NCBI GenBank assembly: GCA_965652645.1
Contig: CBFGXE010000053.1
Coordinates: forward strand, 1 to 15,854
DNA length: 15,854 bases
Direction of reading: 5' to 3'
From: ZC4RG30 sp965652645
GTDB lineage: Bacteria > Pseudomonadota > Gammaproteobacteria > Steroidobacterales > Steroidobacteraceae
The notes under the pieces are model-generated. The model made no database searches. It saw nothing but the letters and a program-made list of their open reading frames with translations, and was not told where the DNA came from. Each line of letters begins with the position of its first letter. The stretch's first letter is position 1. A program made the translations under genes and the position numbers. This document shows positions 1-10,244 of this stretch, piece after piece.

Positions 1-712
<712 letters not shown>

Positions 713-736
713 GGCAATCCCTCCAGGCAGGGCTGA

Positions 737-770
737 GGCGCCCATTCTAGCGCGAACCGACAGGCGCCAA
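737..770 (-). promoter_or_regulatory. Candidate msrP promoter
   Basis: Reading the minus strand, TTGGCG (770-765) and TAGAAT (749-744, five of six to consensus) are separated by 15 bases, which is short. Transcription would start near 737, giving a leader of about 25 bases that contains the msrP ribosome site. The 7-mer AGGCGCC occurs as a direct repeat at 736-742 and 762-768, flanking the -10 box, and could be an operator or chance in GC-rich DNA. This is a sequence match only. Confidence 0.35.
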
Positions 771-775
771 GTGGA

Positions 776-1447
776 TCAGGCCCAGTGCACGCACCGGATG
801 CCGGATGCGGTCAGCGAAGGGGCCTCGGCCGGCGCAGGGTTCACGTAGACCGCCTCCTCGCATTGCCGCATGTGGAAGAGGTCCGGTGCACTGTTGCCGT
901 AGGCGATCACCGGCAGGCCGGGATGCCGGGCACGCAGCTCCCCGAGCACGCGCGTCTTTTCGTGGTCGCGCACGTTCGGGCCGGCCAGGCGCCCATCCAG
1001 CCGGTCCCCATCCCAGCGCACGCGCGTGCAATGCACTTCATGGGCTCCCAGGCCATCGCCGATCAACGGGACGTAGAGGTCAGGGCTGGCCGACATCAAC
1101 ACCACGTGGTCGCCGGCAGCCAGGTGCGACTTCAGCGTGGCGACGCCATCCGCATGCATGCGGGTGGCCAGGGACACGCTGGCGAAGCGCGCAGACCAGC
1201 GCTGCAGCAGCGCGCGCGGCAGGCCGGCAAACAGCTGCTGCAGGATGGCGCCCTTCAACCCGCCGCGATCCATTCGCCCGGCCATGTAGCGCAGCACGGG
1301 CAGGATCAGCAGGGGCGCGCGCATCCAGCGTGCGGGCCGCCTGAGCAGCAGGCCCAGCACGAAGGGCACATAGGTGTCGCGGCGGGTCAGCGTGCCGTCC
1401 AGGTCGAACAGCGCGATGCGTCGCGACACCCGGGTCGCCGGCTCCAC
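776..1447 (-). CDS. HAD-superfamily IB hydrolase (phosphoserine-phosphatase-like)
   Basis: A 223-residue haloacid dehalogenase-type phosphatase of subfamily IB. Motif I is DLDGT with nucleophile D15 and acid/base D17. An alpha-helical cap runs from about 25 to 105, motif II is S119 in LMSAS, motif III is K164 in HEKTRVL, and motif IV is GNSAPD at 184-189. Motif IV is usually GDSxxD, so N185 replaces an acidic residue that often helps bind magnesium. The substrate cannot be read from sequence; relatives act on phosphoserine, phospholipid head groups or other phosphomonoesters. The GTG at 1447 lies 18 bases after the acnA stop, with a weak GAGG upstream; a GTG at 1429 is an alternative that keeps all motifs. 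The gene probably shares the acnA transcript. Confidence 0.85.
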   Translation of the reverse strand: MEPATRVSRRIALFDLDGTLTRRDTYVPFVLGLLLRRPARWMRAPLLILPVLRYMAGRMDRGGLKGAILQQLFAGLPRALLQRWSARFASVSLATRMHADGVATLKSHLAAGDHVVLMSASPDLYVPLIGDGLGAHEVHCTRVRWDGDRLDGRLAGPNVRDHEKTRVLGELRARHPGLPVIAYGNSAPDLFHMRQCEEAVYVNPAPAEAPSLTASGIRCVHWA

Positions 1448-1465
1448 GGCGGCGGGCCGCAGGCC

Positions 1466-4159
<2,694 letters not shown>

Positions 4160-4191
4160 GCCATCTCTCCGTCAGTGTGGGTCAAGGGGGC

Positions 4192-4205
4192 CAGGGGGCT
4201 CCCTG
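4192..4205 (-). promoter_or_regulatory. Small hairpin in the acnA leader
   Basis: CAGGG-AGCC-CCCTG on the minus strand forms a 5-bp stem with a 4-base loop, about 35 bases before the acnA start. If transcription begins at the TATAAT at 4221-4216, this hairpin lies in the 5' leader. There is no T-run after it, so it is not a standard terminator. It may be chance in GC-rich DNA. Confidence 0.25.
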
Positions 4206-4208
4206 TAA

Positions 4209-4221
4209 GCCGCCCATTATA
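4209..4221 (-). promoter_or_regulatory. Candidate acnA promoter -10 box overlapping the mnmA stop
   Basis: A perfect TATAAT lies on the minus strand at 4221-4216, and its internal TAA is the mnmA stop codon (4219-4217). Transcription would start near 4209, about 50 bases ahead of the acnA ATG. I see no good -35 hexamer at 16-18 bases, so the site would need an activator or may be chance. Confidence 0.4.
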
Positions 4222-5296
4222 GCCCCGTTTGCGTGATAACCCCGCCGCCCAGGCAGCGCGTTCCCTGGTAGATCACGGCCGACTGCCCGGGCGTCACGGC
4301 GCGCTGCGGGGATTCCGGAAATATGCGCACGCCACCATCCGGCGCCGTCTCGATGCGCGCTGGCTGGTCCGGCTGCCGGTAGCGCAGGCGCACGCCGCAA
4401 CCCTCCAGGGAATGCGGCAGCGAACACAGCCAGTTCACCGCGCCGGTGGCCAGGCTGCGCGAGAACAGCGCCGGGTGATCCTCTCCCTGCACCACCACCA
4501 GCGTGTTGCTGGCCAGCTGCTTGCGCGCCACGTACCAGGCCTCGCCGCTGCCGCCGCGCAGGCCGCCGATGCCCACCCCGCCGCGCTGCCCCAGCGTGTA
4601 GAAGGGCAGGCCCGCATGCTCGCCCAGCTGTCGTCCCGTCTCATCGACAATGGGGCCGGGAGAGACCGGCAGGTACTGCTGCAGGAAATCGCGGAACGGA
4701 CGCTCGCCGATGAAGCAGATGCCCGTGCTGTCACGCTTCGCGGCCACCGGCAGGCCGGCCGCGTGGGCCAGCTCGCGCACCTCCGCCTTGTGCAGATCGC
4801 CCAGCGGCATCAGCGCATGCGCCAGTGCGGGGCGCGCCACCGCGTGCAGGAAATAGGACTGGTCCTTGCCGGCGTCCACGCCCTTGTGCAATTCGGGACC
4901 ATCGGCACCCTGCACCAGCCGTGCGTAGTGGCCGGTGGCGAGGAATCGCCCGCCCAGCCGCTGCGCGTGGCGCAGGCAGTCGCCGAACTTGATCTCCCGG
5001 TTGCACAGAACGTCGGGGTTGGGCGTGAGGCCGGCGCGGCTGGCGGCAAGGAACTCGTCGAATACGCGCTGGCGGTACTGCGCGGAGAGGTCCACCCGGT
5101 GCAGCGGGATGTCGAGTTCCGCGGCCACGCGGCGGGCATCCTGGAAATCCTCCGCAGAGGTGCAGTACCCCTGTTCGTCTTCCTCCCAGTTGTGCATGAA
5201 AAGGCCATGCACCTCGTGGCCGGCCCGGGTGAGCAGCAGCGCCGTGACGGCCGAATCCACGCCGCCGGACAGGGCGACGATGATGCGCTCGCCCAC
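4217..5296 (-). CDS. mnmA: tRNA-specific 2-thiouridylase MnmA
   Basis: MnmA adenylates U34 of Lys, Glu and Gln tRNAs and replaces its 2-oxygen with sulfur relayed from IscS through the Tus proteins. The 359 residues match the usual length of about 360-370. The ATP-pyrophosphatase P-loop is SGGVDS (10-15), followed by MHNWEEDEQGYC (34-45). The two catalytic cysteines are C98 in NPDVLCNREIKFG and C194 in DSTGICFIGERPF, at the expected spacing. The GTG start at 5296 is set by GAGGA about 8 bases upstream, which overlaps the stop of the Nudix gene (8-base gap), so translation is probably coupled. The nudJ-mnmA pair is also found in E. coli, but the hflD gene that follows there is absent here. Confidence 0.97.
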   Translation of the reverse strand: MGERIIVALSGGVDSAVTALLLTRAGHEVHGLFMHNWEEDEQGYCTSAEDFQDARRVAAELDIPLHRVDLSAQYRQRVFDEFLAASRAGLTPNPDVLCNREIKFGDCLRHAQRLGGRFLATGHYARLVQGADGPELHKGVDAGKDQSYFLHAVARPALAHALMPLGDLHKAEVRELAHAAGLPVAAKRDSTGICFIGERPFRDFLQQYLPVSPGPIVDETGRQLGEHAGLPFYTLGQRGGVGIGGLRGGSGEAWYVARKQLASNTLVVVQGEDHPALFSRSLATGAVNWLCSLPHSLEGCGVRLRYRQPDQPARIETAPDGGVRIFPESPQRAVTPGQSAVIYQGTRCLGGGVITQTGL

Positions 5297-5304
5297 GGCT
5301 GTCC

Positions 5305-5775
5305 TCAGGCGCTGGCCGGGATCGGCAGCGCGGCCAGGTAGCTCAGCGCCGAGAGATCGTGGCGCTGCCCGGTGAGGTAGTCATCGATACAGCGCAGCAC
5401 CAGCGGGCTGCGCAGTCGCGCCGGGCGGGCAGTGAGTTCAGCGTGCGTCATCCAGTGCGCGGCGACGATGCCGCGGTCCAGTGCGCGCGAGGGATCGTGC
5501 GCGGTGACCTCGCCGGTCACCGCGATACGCAGGATGCTCACGCCAGTGGCCGGATTGCGCCACAGGTAAAGGCCCAGCAGGTGCTGCGGCCGGAAATGCC
5601 AGGCCGTCTCCTCGAGGGTCTCGCGCACGGCCGCCTCGATGATGGACTCGCCATCTTCCACGTGCCCGGCCGGCTGGTTGAGTACCAGCGAGCCCTTGAT
5701 GCGCTCCTCGACGATCAGGAATCGGTCATCGCGCTGCACGACGGCAGCCACGGTCAGGTCAGGTCGCCAGGTCAT
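5305..5775 (-). CDS. nudJ: Nudix hydrolase, NudJ-like
   Basis: A 156-residue Nudix protein resembling E. coli NudJ (YmfB), which hydrolyses nucleoside di- and triphosphates and the thiamine precursor HMP-PP. The N-terminus TVAAVVQRDDRFLIVEE and the block NQPAGHVEDGES match NudJ. The Nudix box is at about 37-59, with E43, R51-E52 and E55-E56 present for metal binding. The conserved Gly near the end of the box is Ala58 (EETA, where EETG is usual), a mild change. The C-terminal LRSPLVLRCIDDYLTGQR also matches the NudJ pattern. It lies directly before mnmA with an 8-base gap, as in E. coli. The ATG at 5775 has no Shine-Dalgarno sequence but sits 7 bases after a TATACT box, so the mRNA may be leaderless. 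Substrate is inferred from the family. Confidence 0.9.
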   Translation of the reverse strand: MTWRPDLTVAAVVQRDDRFLIVEERIKGSLVLNQPAGHVEDGESIIEAAVRETLEETAWHFRPQHLLGLYLWRNPATGVSILRIAVTGEVTAHDPSRALDRGIVAAHWMTHAELTARPARLRSPLVLRCIDDYLTGQRHDLSALSYLAALPIPASA

Positions 5776-5788
5776 GCCGGCAAGTATA
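5776..5788 (-). promoter_or_regulatory. Candidate -10 box for a leaderless nudJ-mnmA transcript
   Basis: TATACT (5788-5783, minus strand, five of six to consensus) is followed by 7 bases and then the nudJ ATG at 5775. This puts the expected transcription start on or next to the A of the start codon. No Shine-Dalgarno sequence and no clear -35 box are visible. Confidence 0.4.
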
Positions 5789-5830
5789 GGGGAGGCGGGG
5801 AGGGCCGGTCCGTGGCCTGCCAGGGGCGGC

Positions 5831-6394
5831 TCAGTAGCGCGGCGCGCTCGCCAGCCACATCTCGTCGAATTCGCTGAGGTAGTGCTTCGCCACCGGCGGC
5901 TGCTCGAAGCCGGCCACGCCGTCGTAGCTGCCCGCCTGCGTGCGATACACGATGGCGCGGCTGTCGGCGATCAGCATGCCCTGCGTGCGCCCGGCATACT
6001 GCTGCACGATGCTGCGGATCTCGATGTGACCGGACAGTCGCCGGCGCATGGCGGCCAGCTTGTGGGCGGTGGTGTAGGGCACGGCGCGCTGCGTGAGCAC
6101 GCGGATCTTCGCGAAGCTGTGCGCCAGCAGGAAGCGCTGCACGACTTCCAGGAAAGACTCGTGTTCGTAGAGCCTGGGCTCGAGGTCGGAGGTGTAGATG
6201 GACACCAGGCGCTTGGCGATCAGCATGGCGCGGCGGTTGGCCGCTCGCACGTCATCCAGCGTGGTGAGCACCTGCAGGGGCTCGCGTTCCGGACGTTCGC
6301 TGCCGCCGCGGCCGAGCACGGTGACGGGAGGTACCGCACCGCTGCCGGGCAGGTTGCCCGCCTGTCCCGCGAAGTAATACTGGGATCCGGCCAT
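5831..6394 (-). CDS. Uncharacterised 187-residue protein (DUF7931-like, possible phospholipase-D-like fold)
   Basis: No function is recognised. The N-terminal 40 residues are Gly/Pro-rich and look disordered, with no signal peptide or membrane segment. Residues 45-185 look like a folded alpha/beta domain: an Arg-rich helix (VRAANRRAMLIAKRLV), then SIYTSDLEPRLYEHESFLEVVQRFL, an RVLTQ strand, and a C-terminal tail YLSEFDEMWLAS. This SIYTSDLEPRLY...FDEMW pattern recalls small gammaproteobacterial proteins grouped as DUF7931, which I recall as distantly like phospholipase D domains. No HKD motif is present, so phosphodiesterase activity is not supported. The ATG at 6394 has no Shine-Dalgarno site, and an in-frame stop at about 6442-6440 leaves no upstream start. 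It lies 117 bases after purB and 55 before the Nudix gene. The coding assignment is firmer than the family name. Confidence 0.75.
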   Translation of the reverse strand: MAGSQYYFAGQAGNLPGSGAVPPVTVLGRGGSERPEREPLQVLTTLDDVRAANRRAMLIAKRLVSIYTSDLEPRLYEHESFLEVVQRFLLAHSFAKIRVLTQRAVPYTTAHKLAAMRRRLSGHIEIRSIVQQYAGRTQGMLIADSRAIVYRTQAGSYDGVAGFEQPPVAKHYLSEFDEMWLASAPRY

Positions 6395-6446
6395 GGGACA
6401 GAGTCTGCGAGCCCCATGCCCCCTGCAATGTGGGGCGGTTCACGCT

Positions 6447-6464
6447 TTGCCGTTGTCACGGCAA
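6447..6464. repeat. Perfect 7-bp inverted repeat between purB and the 187-residue protein gene
   Basis: TTGCCGT-TGTC-ACGGCAA is an exact inverted repeat with a 4-base centre. On the minus strand it would form an RNA hairpin with a GACA loop, about 48 bases after the purB stop. No T-run follows, so an intrinsic terminator is doubtful. It could equally be a dimeric repressor site or a processing hairpin. Confidence 0.5.
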
Positions 6465-6511
6465 TGGCCCCGGCGAAATGTGCGCTGGGTTCCGGATCCG
6501 CGCGAATTATG

Positions 6512-7882
6512 TCAACTGGACAGCGTGGCCAGCCGGGCTGCCAGGCCCACGTACGCGGCCGGCGTGAGCGCCTGGAGGGCGGCTTTCTTCTCGTCGGCGA
6601 TGGGCAGGCCGGAGATCAGGGCGGCCAGGGATTCGCGCGTGAGGGGCCGCCCGCGCGAGTGCTGCTTGAGCAGCTCGTAGCCATCGGGCACGCCTTCGGC
6701 GCGCAACACGGTCTGCACCGGCTCGGCCAGCACCTCCCAGGCCTCCTCCAGGTCGGCCGCCAGCGCGGCAGGGTCCGGCGCGATCTTGCCCAGGCCGCGC
6801 AGCGCGGCGCGCCAGGCGATGAGGCAGTGGCCCAGCGCCACGCCGACATTGCGCAGCACGGTGGAGTCGGTGAGGTCGCGCTGCCAGCGTGACACCGGCA
6901 GCTTGTCGCTGAAATGCCGCAGCAGGGCATTGGCCAGGCCGAGGTTGCCCTCGGCATTCTCGAAGTCGATGGGATTGACCTTGTGCGGCATGGTGGAAGA
7001 GCCGACTTCTCCTGCCACGGCGCGCTGGCGCAGGTAGCCCAGCGATACATACCCCCACACGTCGCGGCAGAAATCGATGCCGATGACGTTGATGGCGGCC
7101 AGCGCATCGGCATATTCGCCGATCCAGTCATGCGGCTCGATCTGGGTAGTGAGGGGATTGCAGGTGAGGCCGCAGCGATGCTCGATGAACTGCCGGGAAA
7201 TCGCCGGCCAGTCGAGCGCGGGGAAGGCCGCCACATGGGCGTTGAAGTTGCCCACCGCGCCATTCCACTTGCCGAGGATTTCCACCCGCGCCAGGCGTGT
7301 GCGCGCGCGCTGCAGGCGCGCATGCACGTTGGCGAATTCCTTGCCCAGCGTGGTGGGCGATGCGGTCTGCCCGTGGGTGCGCGCCAGCATGGGCAGGGCG
7401 GCATGCTCCGCGGCGAAGGCAGCCAGCGGCGCGATGAGCGCATCGAGCGCCGGCAGCAGCTGGGTGTCGCGTGCGCTGGACAGCAGGCGCGCGTAGCTGA
7501 TGTTGTTGATGTCCTCGGAAGTGCAGCCGAAGTGCACCAGCTCCAGCTGCGCGGGAGATGCACCGGCGATGCGCATCTCGTCGCGCACGAAATATTCCAC
7601 GGCCTTCACGTCGTGGTTGATGCGCTTCTCGATGCCCTTGACCATCTGCGCGGCGGTGGCGCCCGGGTCGTCGGCCAGCCCGGCGATGCGCGCCCGCACG
7701 GCCGGGCTGAAAGGCAACGCCGCGTGGGCACCCAGGGATTCCTCCAGCTGCAGCAGCCACAGTGCCTCCACGCGGATGCGCTCGCGCACCAGCCCGGCTT
7801 CGGAGAGGAGTCCGGCCAGCTGTTCGGTGGCGGCGCGATAGCGCCCGTCGACGGGAGAAAGGGCAGTGAGGCTGTGGTCCAT
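6512..7882 (-). CDS. purB: Adenylosuccinate lyase
   Basis: PurB cleaves fumarate from SAICAR in IMP synthesis and from adenylosuccinate in AMP synthesis. The 456 residues match E. coli PurB (456) and follow it throughout: LTALSPVDGRYR at 5-16, NHDVKAVEYF at 89-98, FGCTSEDINN at 118-127, and ARTHGQ with catalytic His170. The fumarase/aspartase superfamily signature GSSTMPHKVNP lies at 294-304 and holds the catalytic Ser of the mobile loop. DLTDSTVLRN and the C-terminal LTPAAYVG are also present. The ATG at 7882 was chosen because it matches the E. coli N-terminus; no clear Shine-Dalgarno sequence precedes it. The reading frame stays open far upstream, but only as antisense of fumC. purB diverges from fumC. 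hflD, its partner in enterics, is not adjacent. Confidence 0.97.
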   Translation of the reverse strand: MDHSLTALSPVDGRYRAATEQLAGLLSEAGLVRERIRVEALWLLQLEESLGAHAALPFSPAVRARIAGLADDPGATAAQMVKGIEKRINHDVKAVEYFVRDEMRIAGASPAQLELVHFGCTSEDINNISYARLLSSARDTQLLPALDALIAPLAAFAAEHAALPMLARTHGQTASPTTLGKEFANVHARLQRARTRLARVEILGKWNGAVGNFNAHVAAFPALDWPAISRQFIEHRCGLTCNPLTTQIEPHDWIGEYADALAAINVIGIDFCRDVWGYVSLGYLRQRAVAGEVGSSTMPHKVNPIDFENAEGNLGLANALLRHFSDKLPVSRWQRDLTDSTVLRNVGVALGHCLIAWRAALRGLGKIAPDPAALAADLEEAWEVLAEPVQTVLRAEGVPDGYELLKQHSRGRPLTRESLAALISGLPIADEKKAALQALTPAAYVGLAARLATLSS

Positions 7883-7975
7883 GGATGGGCGCGGCGGATT
7901 GCCGCAGGGCTGCGGATGATAGAATTCAATGATAGCCGAAGCGGCACCTGACTGGCTGGTGAAAGGATCAACAAC
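7883..7975. promoter_or_regulatory. Divergent purB / fumC promoter region
   Basis: These 93 bases must carry the starts of both operons and are locally AT-richer than the surroundings. On the plus strand, TGATAGAAT (7917-7925) is an extended -10 box with TAGAAT at 7920-7925, and TTGCCG (7899-7904) is a -35 candidate at a short 15-base spacing. This would start fumC mRNA near 7932. On the minus strand TATCAT occurs twice (7934-7929 and 7921-7916) as -10 candidates for purB, without convincing -35 boxes. The fumC and purB boxes overlap, so the two polymerases may compete. Confidence 0.45.
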
Positions 7976-9382
7976 GTGAGCAGCAAAGACTTCCGTATCG
8001 AGCGCGACAGCATGGGTGAACTGAAGGTGCCGGCCACGGCGCTGTGGGGTGCCCAGACCCAGCGTGCCGTGCAGAACTTCCCCATCAGCGGCCGGCCCAT
8101 GCCGCGCGAGTTCATCCGCGCAGTGGCGCTGATCAAGGCGGCGGCGGCCCAGGCCAATGCCTCCCTCGGCTTGCTGGAGGCCCCTGTCGCCGCGGCCATC
8201 GTGAAGGCCGCCGGTGAAGTGGCCGCAGGCTCGCATGACGCGCAGTTCCCCGTCGACGTGTTCCAGACGGGTTCCGGCACCAGCACCAACATGAATGCCA
8301 ACGAGGTGATCGCGAAGCTGGCCGCCGGTCACCTGGGGCGTGCGGTGCACGCCAACGACGAAGTGAACATGGCCCAGAGCAGCAACGACGTAATCCCCAC
8401 CGCGATCCACGTCAGCGCCGCGCTGGCCTGGCGCGAGCAGCTGCTGCCGGCCCTGCAGCATCTGGCCAATGTGCTGCGCGGGAAGGAAGGCCAGGTCGGC
8501 CACATCGTGAAGACCGGCCGCACGCACCTGATGGATGCCATGCCCGTGACCTTCGGCCAGGAGCTGGCCGCGTGGCGCACGCAGGTGGAGAAGGGCATCG
8601 AGCGCGTGATGGCCGTGGAGGCGCGGCTGCTGCAGCTGGCCCAGGGCGGGACCGCCGTCGGCACCGGAATCAACGCCCATCCGGAATTCTCCTCGCGCTT
8701 CTGCGGTGAGCTCGCGCGCGCCACCGGCATCGGCTTTCACCCGAACCAGAGCCTGTTCGAGGGCATCGCCACGCAGGACACCGCGGTGGAGATGTCCGGG
8801 CAGCTGAAGACGCTGGCCGTGAGCCTGATGAAGATCGCCAACGACCTGCGCTGGATGAACAGCGGACCGCTGGCGGGCCTGGCCGAGATCGCGTTGCCGG
8901 CGCTGCAGCCGGGCAGCAGCATCATGCCGGGCAAGGTGAACCCGGTGATCCCCGAGGCCACCGCCATGGTGGCCGCCGAGGTGATGGGCAATGACGTGAG
9001 CATCACCGTGGCGGGCCAGTCGGGCAATTTCCAGCTCAACGTGATGCTGCCGCTGGTGGGCTACAAGCTGCTGGAGAGCATCCGCCTGCTGGCCAATGTG
9101 TCGCGGCAGCTCGCCGATGCCGCCATTGCCGGCTTCACCGTGAACGAGCCGCGCCTGAAGGAGGCGCTGGACCGCAATCCCATCCTGGTCACCGCGCTCA
9201 ACCCGGTGATCGGCTATGAGAAGGGCGCGGCCATCGCCAAGAAGGCGTATGCGGAGGGCAAGCCCATCCTCGACGTGGCCGCGGCCAACACCGACCTGCC
9301 GCCTGCGCAGCTGCAGTCGCTGCTCGATCCCGCCGAGCTCACGCGCGGCGGCATCAAGGGCGGCACCGGCGGCGGTGGTTGA
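7976..9382 (+). CDS. fumC: Fumarate hydratase class II
   Basis: FumC is the iron-free class II fumarase that hydrates fumarate to malate in the TCA cycle. The 468 residues match the family length (E. coli 467). Fumarase blocks are GSGTSTNMNANEVIA (99-113), AQSSNDVIPTA (134-143), TGRTHLMDAMP with catalytic His184, GGTAVGTGINAHPEF (224-238) and the superfamily signature GSSIMPGKVNP (313-323) on the mobile loop. THLMDA and the GTGIN block favour fumarase over aspartase. The C-terminus ends in a Gly-rich tail. The GTG at 7976 has AAAGGA 8 bases upstream, fixing the start. Class II enzymes resist superoxide, unlike FumA/B. mazG follows after 36 bases and may be co-transcribed. Confidence 0.97.
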   Translation: MSSKDFRIERDSMGELKVPATALWGAQTQRAVQNFPISGRPMPREFIRAVALIKAAAAQANASLGLLEAPVAAAIVKAAGEVAAGSHDAQFPVDVFQTGSGTSTNMNANEVIAKLAAGHLGRAVHANDEVNMAQSSNDVIPTAIHVSAALAWREQLLPALQHLANVLRGKEGQVGHIVKTGRTHLMDAMPVTFGQELAAWRTQVEKGIERVMAVEARLLQLAQGGTAVGTGINAHPEFSSRFCGELARATGIGFHPNQSLFEGIATQDTAVEMSGQLKTLAVSLMKIANDLRWMNSGPLAGLAEIALPALQPGSSIMPGKVNPVIPEATAMVAAEVMGNDVSITVAGQSGNFQLNVMLPLVGYKLLESIRLLANVSRQLADAAIAGFTVNEPRLKEALDRNPILVTALNPVIGYEKGAAIAKKAYAEGKPILDVAAANTDLPPAQLQSLLDPAELTRGGIKGGTGGGG

Positions 9383-9418
9383 GCTGCCGCAGCTGCGCAA
9401 CGCCTGCCCCTGACACCC

Positions 9419-10213
9419 ATGCCGGACTCACCGCAGGGCAACCTCGCCGGCATGCAGCGCCTGCTGGGCGTCATGCGCGCGCTGCGCGACCCGGCTTCGG
9501 GCTGTGTCTGGGACCTGGCGCAGGATGCGCGCTCGCTGGCGCGCTACACGCTGGAGGAAGCCTGCGAGCTGCTTGCCGCCATCGAGTCCGGTGACGCGCA
9601 TGCGGTGCGTGATGAGCTGGGAGACCTGCTGTTCCAGGTGGTCTTCCATGCGCAGCTGGCCAGCGAGCGGGGCGACTACGACTTCGACCAGGTGGCCCAT
9701 GCCATCGCCGACAAGCTGGAGCGGCGCCATCCGCATGTGTTCGGCCGGGAAGGCCGGCAAGAGGCGCCGGACTGGGAACGCCTGAAGGCAGCCGAACGCG
9801 CTGCACGTGGCAGCGCCGGGCTGCTCGATGACATCCCGCTGACACTGCCGGCGCTGTCGCGCGCTGCCAGGCTCGGCAAGCGCGCGGCGACGGTGGGCTT
9901 CGACTGGCCCGACGCCAGCGGTCCGCGCGCAAAGCTGCTGGAGGAACTGGCGGAAGTGGACGCCGCGCAGCGGGGCGAGGGCCCGAGCAGCGTCGAGGAT
10001 GAGCTGGGCGACCTGCTGCTGGCGGCCACCAGCCTCGCGCGCCACCTGAAGGTCGATCCGGAAACCGCGCTCCGGCGGGCCAATGTGCGATTCGAGGCCC
10101 GCTTCCGGGCCATGGAGGCCCGTGCGCGCGCGCGCGGCCTGGCGCTGGAAAACCTGGGCCCGGAGGGCCTGGATGCGCTCTGGAACGAGGTGAAGCGGGA
10201 CATTCAGTCCTGA
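9419..10213 (+). CDS. mazG: Nucleoside triphosphate pyrophosphohydrolase MazG
   Basis: MazG hydrolyses NTPs and dNTPs to monophosphates and pyrophosphate, and in E. coli lowers ppGpp effects and clears abnormal nucleotides. At 264 residues this is the two-domain form (E. coli 263). Each half carries the metal-binding pattern: EExxE at 46-50 with E66/D69 in DELGDLL, and EExxE at 175-179 with E195/D198 in DELGDLL. The central block KLERRHPHVFG (99-109) and VGFDWP (159-164) are typical of MazG. The N-terminal motif, usually CPWDxxQT, is CVWDLAQDA here, a modest deviation. The ATG at 9419 lacks a Shine-Dalgarno sequence; M12 (9452) is an alternative, but the first start aligns better with the E. 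coli N-terminus. No mazEF toxin genes are nearby, so this is the housekeeping enzyme. Confidence 0.95.
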   Translation: MPDSPQGNLAGMQRLLGVMRALRDPASGCVWDLAQDARSLARYTLEEACELLAAIESGDAHAVRDELGDLLFQVVFHAQLASERGDYDFDQVAHAIADKLERRHPHVFGREGRQEAPDWERLKAAERAARGSAGLLDDIPLTLPALSRAARLGKRAATVGFDWPDASGPRAKLLEELAEVDAAQRGEGPSSVEDELGDLLLAATSLARHLKVDPETALRRANVRFEARFRAMEARARARGLALENLGPEGLDALWNEVKRDIQS

Positions 10214-10244
10214 TTCATTGACCCCCGCGCAGTATCGCCCCAGG

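Noticed and set aside
4180..4185. TTGACC in the acnA leader as a -35 box
   Set aside because: No -10 hexamer fits between it and the acnA start, which is only about 20 bases away.
6512..6517. TTGACA as a -35 box at the purB stop for the downstream gene
   Set aside because: A TTGACA-like hexamer overlaps the purB stop on the minus strand, but no -10 box follows at 15-19 bases.
7883..9400. Upstream extension of the purB frame by about 500 codons
   Set aside because: The extension is antisense to fumC and has no recognisable domain. PurB homologues start near the ATG at 7882.
9419..10213. MazG as the antitoxin-linked gene of a toxin-antitoxin locus
   Set aside because: No mazE or mazF-like frame is adjacent. 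Both neighbours are a fumarase and an envelope protein, so only the housekeeping role is supported.
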